In this document: in pieces, positions 1 through 5,047 of the stretch | How the letters are laid out: the number at the start of each line of letters is the position of its first letter | How positions within the stretch are numbered: position 1 is the stretch's first letter | Assembly: GCA_001399705.1 (NCBI GenBank) | Contig: LJCR01000102.1 | Coordinates: 1 to 7,242, forward strand | DNA length: 7,242 nucleotides | Source: Kouleothrix aurantiaca | Lineage (GTDB): Bacteria > Chloroflexota > Chloroflexia > Chloroflexales > Roseiflexaceae | Reading direction: 5' to 3' | Notes under the pieces: generated by a model | What the model was told of the DNA's origin: nothing | The model's database searches: none | What the model saw: only the letters and a program-made list of their open reading frames with translations | Made by a program: the position numbers and the translations under genes

Positions 1-489
1 GCTAATCACCGTTTGCGCGGGTGTGGCCGCGAACCAGACCACCAGCAGGCTCACCGCAGCGATCATCGCCAGCAGCCAGGGCCGGCCGCGCAAAAAGCTG
101 CCCGGTTCCTCGTACACGGGGCCGCGTGGCGTGGCCATGCGCGCGCCCGGCAATTCGCGCAGGAGATGATCAGCGTAGTGCAGGTCGTTGGTGCGCTTGG
201 GCAGCGAGTTGCGCAGTGGCTCGGGCGCGCGCGGTGGGGCGTACGCGTCGGGCGGGCTTGCCAGGCGGTTTAGCGGCTCGGGCCGGCGCGGCTGCGCCGC
301 CGCAGGAACCGTGGCGCGTGCAGTGCGCGGGCGAATATCGTCAATATCTTCGAAAAGATCGCGGCGGCCCCCAAGGAGCTTTGGCCCTTCGCGCAGCGGT
401 TCGTGCTTCACCTCGAAGCGCGGGTTGGTGCGTTTGGCCTCAGCTGTGGCTGTTTGCGGTTTTCGTGGGCGCGGAGCATCAGCGCTCAT
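1..489 (-). CDS. Single-pass membrane protein of unknown function, partial (C-terminus beyond window)
   Basis: The frame is open from an ATG at 489 leftward through the window edge: 163 codons with no stop. I do not recognise the family. Residues 1-135 are hydrophilic, rich in Pro, Arg and Ala, and probably disordered. An acidic patch lies near residues 44-51 (DLFEDIDD) and a more helical stretch near 101-113. A hydrophobic segment at about 138-155 follows the Arg-rich stretch RGR, so the long N-terminus should be cytoplasmic and the missing remainder extracytoplasmic (type II topology, inferred). The start codon overlaps the stop of the upstream 172-residue gene as TAATG, which indicates translational coupling and a shared job in one operon. 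There is no separate promoter between them. The operon promoter carries a candidate LexA operator. The missing C-terminal domain would decide the function. The reading frame is well supported, the role is not. Confidence 0.75.
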   Translation of the reverse strand, partial: MSADAPRPRKPQTATAEAKRTNPRFEVKHEPLREGPKLLGGRRDLFEDIDDIRPRTARATVPAAAQPRRPEPLNRLASPPDAYAPPRAPEPLRNSLPKRTNDLHYADHLLRELPGARMATPRGPVYEEPGSFLRGRPWLLAMIAAVSLLVVWFAATPAQTVIS

Positions 490-1007
490 TAGCGATTCCC
501 TTGTGCCAATGCGGCTTGTTCGGCCGGCGTCGGCAGGCGGAATTCTCCATTTTTATTGAGATAGACCACTTGCTCGTTCCGAACATTCAGTAACAAATCG
601 ACGTTGCTATCGCCATCCATGTCGCGCAGGCTCAGCGTAACCGGCGTCAGATCTTCGTTTGCGCCAAACAGATACGGGCCGCTGATCGTTCGCGCTTTGG
701 CCGCATCGCCACCCGGCAGCTCAATAATCACCGCCTGGCGGTTCAGGTTCATGGCCAGCAGGTGGGTTGGCTGCCCCTGCGCTTCGTTATGCCCCACAAA
801 CGCTTCAAGCTGCGTGGTGCGCGGCCGGCCATAGCGAAAATCGTCGATCAGGGTTTGCGCTTTGCCAAGGGCCAGGCTCACAAACAGGTAAATCGCCACA
901 GCTGCCAGCAGCAGCGTCACGGCATAAACGGCACTATACAGGCGTTGCGTTGTTGGCTGAAGGCGCGCCCGTGTGCCCGGGCGCAACGTTTTCTGCGTGA
1001 TTGCCAT
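489..1007 (-). CDS. Small membrane-anchored protein with an FG-GAP/VCBS-like calcium-loop motif, function unknown
   Basis: This 172-residue protein has a short basic N-terminus (residues 1-25), one membrane helix at about 26-47, and a roughly 125-residue domain predicted to be outside the membrane. Near its C-terminus residues 129-137 read DMDGDSNVD. This D-x-D-G-D-x-N-x-D pattern is the calcium-binding loop seen in FG-GAP/VCBS (integrin-like propeller) repeats and dockerin/EF-type loops. It is followed by an alternating hydrophobic strand (LLLNV..EQVVYLN). Only one such loop is visible, too little for a whole propeller, so it could be one blade or a degenerate relative. The ATG at 1007 is preceded by a good ribosome binding site (GTGAGGAG, 1016-1023, eight bases before the ATG). 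The gene is first in an operon with the next membrane gene (TAATG overlap) and lies about 90 bases downstream of a strong promoter with a LexA-like operator. No enzymatic motif is seen. Confidence 0.8.
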   Translation of the reverse strand: MAITQKTLRPGTRARLQPTTQRLYSAVYAVTLLLAAVAIYLFVSLALGKAQTLIDDFRYGRPRTTQLEAFVGHNEAQGQPTHLLAMNLNRQAVIIELPGGDAAKARTISGPYLFGANEDLTPVTLSLRDMDGDSNVDLLLNVRNEQVVYLNKNGEFRLPTPAEQAALAQGNR

Positions 1008-1107
1008 GGCCGAAACTCCTCACCTGGGCAAGCGCTGCCCGCGGCGCTGCCGCCGCCGACAGAGCGAGTGCCGCTCGAATCCTGTTTGGTCGTCGTTGGT
1101 GAGGATT

Positions 1108-1136
1108 ATTATAATAGAACATGTGTTCTAAGTCAA
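1108..1136 (-). promoter_or_regulatory. Near-consensus sigma-70 promoter for the membrane-protein operon
   Basis: Read on the minus strand there is a -35 box TTGACT (1131-1136), a spacer of exactly 17 bases, and a perfect -10 box TATAAT (1108-1113). The start of transcription should fall near position 1100, giving a leader of about 93 bases before the ATG at 1007. It is the best promoter in the window and stands out as an AT-rich island in GC-rich DNA. The spacer is almost entirely occupied by an inverted repeat of LexA type, so a bound repressor would block RNA polymerase directly. Confidence 0.8.
1115..1130. promoter_or_regulatory. Candidate LexA operator (SOS box, GAAC-N4-GTTC type)
   Basis: The 16 bases TAGAACATGTGTTCTA form a perfect inverted repeat with arms TAGAACA/TGTTCTA around a two-base centre. 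The core GAAC-N4-GTTC matches the LexA box of Gram-positive bacteria (the Cheo box type); I infer that LexA here, as in other non-proteobacterial phyla, uses that half-site. The repeat sits between the -35 and -10 boxes of the minus-strand promoter, the expected place for a repressor. Other dyad-binding repressors could use such a site, but the match to the LexA core is exact. Confidence 0.65.
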
Positions 1137-1162
1137 GGGCCATGTGCGGCATTTTCGAGATT

Positions 1163-1182
1163 GCTTTTCTGCGTCAGAAAGC
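1163..1182 (-). other. Small hairpin in the gap between the eIF2B-like gene and the membrane operon
   Basis: On the minus strand GCTTTCTG and CAGAAAAGC pair around a three-base loop (ACG) with one bulged A. No T-tract follows in either direction, so this is not a convincing intrinsic terminator for the eIF2B-like gene. It would lie close to the 5' end of a transcript from the putative promoter at 1196-1204. The rest of the gap 1008-1278 holds the promoter/operator and ribosome binding site described separately; I see no convincing gene in it. Confidence 0.25.
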
Positions 1183-1195
1183 GCTAGCAGGCAAC

Positions 1196-1204
1196 AGTAT
1201 ACCA
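1196..1204 (-). promoter_or_regulatory. Possible second, extended -10 promoter upstream of the LexA-type promoter
   Basis: On the minus strand the sequence TGGTATACT is a TGn extended -10 element with a good -10 hexamer (TATACT, 1196-1201). No convincing -35 box lies 17 bases upstream, which extended -10 promoters can tolerate. A transcript starting near 1189 would run through the LexA-like site into the same operon. It would begin with the small hairpin at 1163-1182. It could also be chance. Confidence 0.3.
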
Positions 1205-1278
1205 TATTCGAACATCACCAGCACGACCGACGGTTCGACGCCGGCACGGCTGCAATTGTTGCGCACCAACACCTGGTT

Positions 1279-2205
1279 TTAATACACGGCCTCGGCTGAG
1301 TAGTGCGACAGCGCCGGGTGCAGCCGTGTGGCGGCCAGCCATGCCTCGATCGCGGCGATTGGTAAAATACCCTGTTCGGTCACAATACCCGAAAGCAGCT
1401 CAAGCGGTGTGAAGTCGAACGGCAGCTCGCTCAGGTTTGGCAGCGCTGCGCGGGTGCTGCCATTCGCTGGCGCAGGCTCGACGCGATCGAGCTGGAAGCC
1501 GGGCGGGAGAAATTTTTCGCTGCCGCACAGGGTATAGAAGGGAACGCCGGCTGCGCGCGCCGCCCGTGCCAGAGCCTCGGTACCGGCTTTGTTGATCAGT
1601 CCGGTCGAGGTGAGCATGTCGACGCCGACCAGCACCAGGTTCGCTTTTTCTATTGCCGCCAGGGCCGCCGCGTCGTCGTAGAGCGTGGCATTCACGCCAC
1701 AGCTGCGCAGCACCTGGGCCGTCTCGCGGCCTTCGCGCCCCGGCAGCGACTCGGCGCAGATCACTTCAATGCGCCGCCCGGCCCGCTGGGCATGAATCAG
1801 CGCGTGCTGGATTGTGCTGCTGAATGAAAGGGTGACGATTTTGCTGCCCTCGTCGATCAGGCCCAGCGTTCCTTCGGCTACATGGAGTGCGTGCTGGTGC
1901 AGCTGGCGTTTGAATTCTTCGGTGGCATGGGCAACCGCCTGATGGAGCACGCGTGGCGAGTCGCCTTGTTCCATGCGCCACATGACGGTATTCACCAGAT
2001 TGACCAGCGGGGCCATCACGGTCTGGGCGTGAATCAGCGCCCAGCCGGTGAGAAGAATTTCCCGGCGAAATGCTTCGGCGGAAGGAGCCTGCCCGACCGA
2101 GGCGCGCTGGAGCAGAATATCGGCCGCGCGTTCGGCAATTTGTGTTGCACCCGAGCGATTATCGGCTGCGATTTCAGCAATGGCCTGGGTAAACGTCTGT
2201 TCCAC
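1279..2205 (-). CDS. eIF2B alpha/beta/delta-family protein (IF-2B-related), non-catalytic-looking
   Basis: From the GTG at 2205 the protein has 308 residues, close to the roughly 300-residue size of the eIF2B alpha / ribose-1,5-bisphosphate isomerase / MtnA superfamily. Residues 1-105 are helical, the rest a Rossmann-like alpha/beta domain. Family landmarks visible are IVTLSFSSTI (123-132), the ESxPxxEG motif as ESLPGREG (152-159), VLVGVD followed by GLINKAGTEALA (191-213), VPFYTL (221-226), and the C-terminal pattern FTPLELLSGIVTEQGILP. The Asp of the isomerase motif is kept (D196). The catalytic Cys of MtnA/R15P isomerases (in THCN) is replaced by the SFSS type seen in eIF2B regulatory subunits, so sugar-phosphate isomerase chemistry is doubtful. 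The GTG is chosen because GGGAGGAG (2214-2221) lies eight bases upstream. An in-frame ATG at 2343 would add 46 unconserved residues. Bacterial function is unknown; ligand sensing is possible. Confidence 0.85.
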   Translation of the reverse strand: MEQTFTQAIAEIAADNRSGATQIAERAADILLQRASVGQAPSAEAFRREILLTGWALIHAQTVMAPLVNLVNTVMWRMEQGDSPRVLHQAVAHATEEFKRQLHQHALHVAEGTLGLIDEGSKIVTLSFSSTIQHALIHAQRAGRRIEVICAESLPGREGRETAQVLRSCGVNATLYDDAAALAAIEKANLVLVGVDMLTSTGLINKAGTEALARAARAAGVPFYTLCGSEKFLPPGFQLDRVEPAPANGSTRAALPNLSELPFDFTPLELLSGIVTEQGILPIAAIEAWLAATRLHPALSHYSAEAVY

Positions 2206-2403
2206 TACTCGATCTCCTCCCAGCATCACCAGTGTAAACACGATACCGGGCGATGACCACGCAGGGAGCGTCGTTGCTTGCGTGTTCGGCTTATCCGATG
2301 AGTTGTCGTAGCTTTTCTGAAAAAGGAACCCCTGAGCGAGCATAGCAAGGCGACAGGCACATCGGTGGGCAGCGAGCGTGCTACACTGGACAAGCTGGGA
2401 GAT
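2206..2403. other. Intergenic region between kinase gene and eIF2B-like gene
   Basis: These 198 bases separate the TAG of the hybrid kinase from the GTG of the eIF2B-like gene. Apart from the ribosome binding site and the weak promoter candidate I find no gene and no clear terminator: no GC-rich hairpin with a T-run follows the kinase stop. Readthrough from the kinase gene, making the two genes a loose operon, remains possible. Confidence 0.5.
2231..2259 (-). promoter_or_regulatory. Weak candidate promoter for the eIF2B-like gene
   Basis: On the minus strand TGGTCA (2254-2259) and TACACT (2231-2236) are separated by 17 bases; each matches the sigma-70 consensus at four of six positions. Transcription would start near 2224, just ahead of the ribosome binding site at 2214-2221. 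This fits the GTG start at 2205 and would exclude the upstream ATG at 2343. Support is modest because weak hexamer pairs arise by chance. Confidence 0.3.
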
Positions 2404-4065
2404 CTAGCGTTCAATCGGGCGTTGGGCGAGCAGGCTTCGCACTAGCGCTTCAAGACGATCAATTGCAAACGGCTTCGCTATATAGGGGTTGCCAGTTTGG
2501 GCAATGCGGGCTTGTGTTGCGGCGCTTAGCATGTCGCCGGTCACGAAGACGACTCGCGCCGCGAGTTCAGGGTTGTACTGTTTGATTGTCTGGTGCAGTT
2601 CGAACCCGCTCATACCGGGCATTTTAACATCGCTCAGCACTAAGTCAAATGGCTCGCGCCGAATGCGCTCGATCGCGGCCGCGCCGCTGTCGACGATCAG
2701 CGGGTCGTGCCCAATCTGGCGCAGCAAACGCGCCAGCAGCCGGGCCACCGGCTCTTCGTCATCCACCACCAGCACGCGGCAGCGAATGGCGGTTTCATTG
2801 CTGCGGCTGGCGGCGTCATCGTCGCTGAGCTCGTCGTCGCTGGTGCGGCTGCTGACAAGCGGCAGGGCAACGGAGATCGTCGTGCCGATGCCAAGCTCGC
2901 TTTCGGCCCAGATCCGCCCGCCGTGCTCGCGCACAATGCCAAAGCAGATCGAAAGGCCCAGGCCAGTGCCCTGCCCGGGCGGGCGCGTTGTCACAAAAGG
3001 CTCGAACAGGCGATTGAGCACCTGCGGCGCCAGGCCGGGCCCGTTGTCGGCCACATCAATTACCACCAGGCCGTCGCCAATGCCTTCTTTAGGCGCGCGC
3101 TGCAAATTGGGCAGCACATCGGGCTCGGCAGAAGGCTTGGTAGCAGTATACAGGTCGATCAGAATCTGGCCGTTTGGGCGGTCGCGCAGGGCTTGTTCGG
3201 CATTAATCAGCAAGTTCAGCACAACCTGTTGAATCTGCGGGCCATCGACCCACACGCGCGGCACGTTGCTTTCGTAGGTAACATGCAGGCCAATATCGCT
3301 GGTGCGAAAGGTGCTGCGCCGCAGGTCGAGCACGCGTTCGATCAGGTCGCTCGGGCTGTGCCAGTCGAACTCAATCTTATCGTGGCGCGCAAACGTGACC
3401 AGACTCTGTACTACGCGGCGACCACGTTGGGTGGCTGCAATTATCTGTTGGACTGCACGCCGGTCGTCTTCATTACTGAACTCGGGCAAAAGCTCGGCAT
3501 TGCCTAAAATAATCGCCAGCGGGTTATTGAGCTCGTGCGCAACACCAGCGACGAGCTCCCCTAACGATGCCATTTTAGACGCCTGGATGAGCTGTGCCTG
3601 TGTCGATCGCAGCTTTTCGTAGGCGGCCTTGAGCTCTTGGTGCTGCCGCTCAAGCGCCAACAGCGTTTCGGCGCGGGTTTGCTCGGCCTTGCGAATGCGC
3701 AGCAGCGCGCGGGCGCGCGCAAGCAACTCTTCGTTGTGAAAAGGCTTGGTCAGGTAGTCGTCGGCGCCGGCCTCCAGGCCAGCAATGCGCTCGGCCAGGG
3801 TTGTGCGGGCTGTGAGCATCAGAACCGGCAGAAACGCATCGCCCGAAAGTGTTTTGATCCTGCGGCACACCTGATCGCCAGGCATATCGGGCAGCATCCA
3901 ATCGAGCACAACCAGATCAATCGGCGCTTTTTCAAGCTGGGCAAACGCCGATTTCGCGGTGCTCACAGTGACGACATTATAGCTGGCATCGCGCAGGAGC
4001 ACACTAATAAGCTTCGCGATATGAAAATCATCTTCGACGACGAGGACACTGATAGCGTTTTTCAT
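2404..4065 (-). CDS. Soluble hybrid histidine kinase with receiver-HisKA-HATPase-receiver architecture
   Basis: The 553-residue protein has four parts and no membrane segment, so it should sense or relay a signal in the cytoplasm. The N-terminal receiver (about 5-122) has the acidic pair E11/D12/D13, phospho-acceptor D55, T85 and K107. A coiled-coil linker (about 126-163) leads to a HisKA domain with phospho-acceptor H177 in HELNNP. The HATPase_c domain (about 275-402) has the N box around N288, DNGPG (340-344) and GTGLGL (366-371). An acidic linker (about 405-425) joins the C-terminal receiver (429-546) with D435/D436, D479, T509 and K531. All catalytic residues are present. There is no DNA-binding output domain and no partner regulator or Hpt protein nearby, so it is an orphan in this window. 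The ATG at 4065 fits the receiver fold exactly but has no clear ribosome binding site. It is divergent from tatD. Confidence 0.95.
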   Translation of the reverse strand: MKNAISVLVVEDDFHIAKLISVLLRDASYNVVTVSTAKSAFAQLEKAPIDLVVLDWMLPDMPGDQVCRRIKTLSGDAFLPVLMLTARTTLAERIAGLEAGADDYLTKPFHNEELLARARALLRIRKAEQTRAETLLALERQHQELKAAYEKLRSTQAQLIQASKMASLGELVAGVAHELNNPLAIILGNAELLPEFSNEDDRRAVQQIIAATQRGRRVVQSLVTFARHDKIEFDWHSPSDLIERVLDLRRSTFRTSDIGLHVTYESNVPRVWVDGPQIQQVVLNLLINAEQALRDRPNGQILIDLYTATKPSAEPDVLPNLQRAPKEGIGDGLVVIDVADNGPGLAPQVLNRLFEPFVTTRPPGQGTGLGLSICFGIVREHGGRIWAESELGIGTTISVALPLVSSRTSDDELSDDDAASRSNETAIRCRVLVVDDEEPVARLLARLLRQIGHDPLIVDSGAAAIERIRREPFDLVLSDVKMPGMSGFELHQTIKQYNPELAARVVFVTGDMLSAATQARIAQTGNPYIAKPFAIDRLEALVRSLLAQRPIER

Positions 4066-4120
4066 CGGCTTTGTATGCTACCCGCACGAATCTCTGACGG
4101 CAAGGGTGGAGGCGCGACAC

Positions 4121-4150
4121 GATACAGGTGACAAGTTTTCTTATTGTATC
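4121..4150. repeat. Inverted repeat GATACA/TGTATC in the divergent promoter region
   Basis: GATACA (4121-4126) and TGTATC (4145-4150) form a perfect six-base inverted repeat with 18 bases between. An overlapping imperfect pair is GTGACAA with TTGTATCAC. The right arm overlaps the -10 region of the minus-strand promoter for the kinase, so it could be an operator. Short dyads are common by chance, so confidence is low. Confidence 0.25.
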
Positions 4151-4151
4151 A
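4143..4151 (-). promoter_or_regulatory. Extended -10 promoter for the hybrid kinase gene
   Basis: On the minus strand TGATACAAT is a TGn extended -10 element whose hexamer TACAAT (4143-4148) matches five of six consensus bases. Seventeen bases upstream lies only a weak -35 (TGAACG). Transcription would start near 4136 and leave a leader of about 70 bases. A poorer alternative is TTGCCG-17-TAGCAT with the -10 at 4075-4080, which would give an almost leaderless message. Confidence 0.5.
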
Positions 4152-4211
4152 CAGCATCCAAGCTTCGTTCATTATTTTCTCACCTTTTGCCCTGGCCTGG
4201 CGGCGGTTCCG

Positions 4212-4220
4212 TGGTACAAT
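4212..4220 (+). promoter_or_regulatory. Extended -10 promoter of tatD, placed for a leaderless transcript
   Basis: TGGTACAAT is a TGn extended -10 element (hexamer TACAAT, 4215-4220). Exactly seven bases separate it from the ATG at 4228, the usual distance to the transcription start, so transcription should begin at or within a base of the start codon. No Shine-Dalgarno sequence is present in that gap (TGCCGCC), which agrees with a leaderless message. The -35 region is weak. Confidence 0.6.
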
Positions 4221-4227
4221 TGCCGCC

Positions 4228-5010
4228 ATGACGCAAACACTCCGGTTTATCGATACACACATGCATCTGAATGCGGCGGAGTTCGATCCCGACCGCGCCG
4301 CGACCTTTGAGCGCGCGCTGATGGCAGGCGTTGTGCGGATGGTGGAAGTAGGCTACGACCGCGAATCCTCGCGCGCGGCGGTGCGGCTGGCCGAGAGTGA
4401 CTCGCGCATCTACGCGGTGGTCGGCATCCAGCCGCACTACGCGCTCGAGGCCGACGCAGGCTGGCTGGAAGAGATTCGGCAGCTGGCCGCGCACCCCAAA
4501 GTGGTGGCAATTGGCGAAATCGGGCTCGACTACTACCACGACCGCGCGCCGCACGAGCTGCAAGAACAGCTTTTTCGCCAGCAACTCGAACTGGCGCGCG
4601 AGCTGCGCCGCCCGGTGGTGATTCACAGCCGCGACGCGCAGGCCGACACCGTGCGCATTCTGAACGACGCGGCGCGCGGCCAGCCCGGCATTATGCACTC
4701 GTTCTCGGGCGATTGGGCGTATGCGGCCGCCTGCCTTGAGGTTGGCTTCCACCTGTCGTTCAGCGGGCCGGTGACTTTTGCAAAAGCGGCGGAGCTGCAC
4801 GAGGTTGCGCGCCGCGCGCCACTTGATCGTATTCTGACAGAAACCGACAGCCCGTACCTCGCGCCACACCCGCGGCGCGGCCGGCGCAACGAGCCAGCGC
4901 ACGCCCGTCTTGTGGCCGAGCGCCTGGCCGAACTGCGCGAACTGCCGCTTGAAATGCTGAGCGCGGCGGTGTGGCAAAATGCATGTGCGATTTTTCAGCT
5001 GGATTCCTGA
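4228..5010 (+). CDS. tatD: TatD-family metal-dependent DNase/hydrolase
   Basis: The 260-residue protein has the normal length and full metal-site signature of the TatD family (amidohydrolase-like TIM barrel). Metal ligands visible are H11 and H13 in DTHMHL, E97 in GEIGLDYY, H133 in VIHSRDA, H157 in MHSFSGD and D207 in TETDSPYL; the NEP motif follows at 221-223. Family members are cytoplasmic metal-dependent nucleases with 3'-5' exonuclease activity, linked to DNA repair and degradation; some act on other substrates. The ATG at 4228 is chosen because the domain starts seven residues later and an extended -10 promoter ends seven bases before it. An in-frame ATG at 4144 would add 28 residues translated from the promoter itself. 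It diverges from the kinase gene and precedes the transglutaminase gene by 37 bases, possibly as an operon. Assignment to TatD is firm; which paralogue (TatD or YcfH-like) is open. Confidence 0.95.
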   Translation: MTQTLRFIDTHMHLNAAEFDPDRAATFERALMAGVVRMVEVGYDRESSRAAVRLAESDSRIYAVVGIQPHYALEADAGWLEEIRQLAAHPKVVAIGEIGLDYYHDRAPHELQEQLFRQQLELARELRRPVVIHSRDAQADTVRILNDAARGQPGIMHSFSGDWAYAAACLEVGFHLSFSGPVTFAKAAELHEVARRAPLDRILTETDSPYLAPHPRRGRRNEPAHARLVAERLAELRELPLEMLSAAVWQNACAIFQLDS

Positions 5011-5011
5011 G

Positions 5012-5028
5012 GCCCGCGCCATGCGGGC
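5012..5028 (+). other. GC-rich hairpin between tatD and the transglutaminase gene
   Basis: GCCCGC (5012-5017) and GCGGGC (5023-5028) form a six-pair stem with a five-base loop, beginning one base after the tatD stop codon. No T-run follows, so it is at best a weak or factor-dependent terminator. It could instead protect the tatD message end or tune expression of the downstream gene, whose ribosome binding site lies nine bases beyond. Confidence 0.45.
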
Positions 5029-5047
5029 ATGTTGATAAAGGTTGAGC

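Noticed and set aside
21..593. 190-codon plus-strand open frame at the left edge
   Set aside because: Antisense to the coupled membrane-protein genes, Arg/Ala-rich and without an initiation signal.
934..1152. 72-codon minus-strand open frame across the LexA-type promoter
   Set aside because: Its Ala-rich part resembles a signal peptide, but it runs over the promoter, has no ribosome binding site and overlaps the start of the 172-residue gene in another frame.
1163..1182. Hairpin as intrinsic terminator of the eIF2B-like gene
   Set aside because: The stem is AT-rich with a bulge and no T-run follows on the minus strand; kept only as a low-confidence structure.
2707..3507. 266-codon plus-strand open frame inside the kinase gene
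   Set aside because: Antisense shadow of the HATPase and HisKA domains, no recognisable motif.
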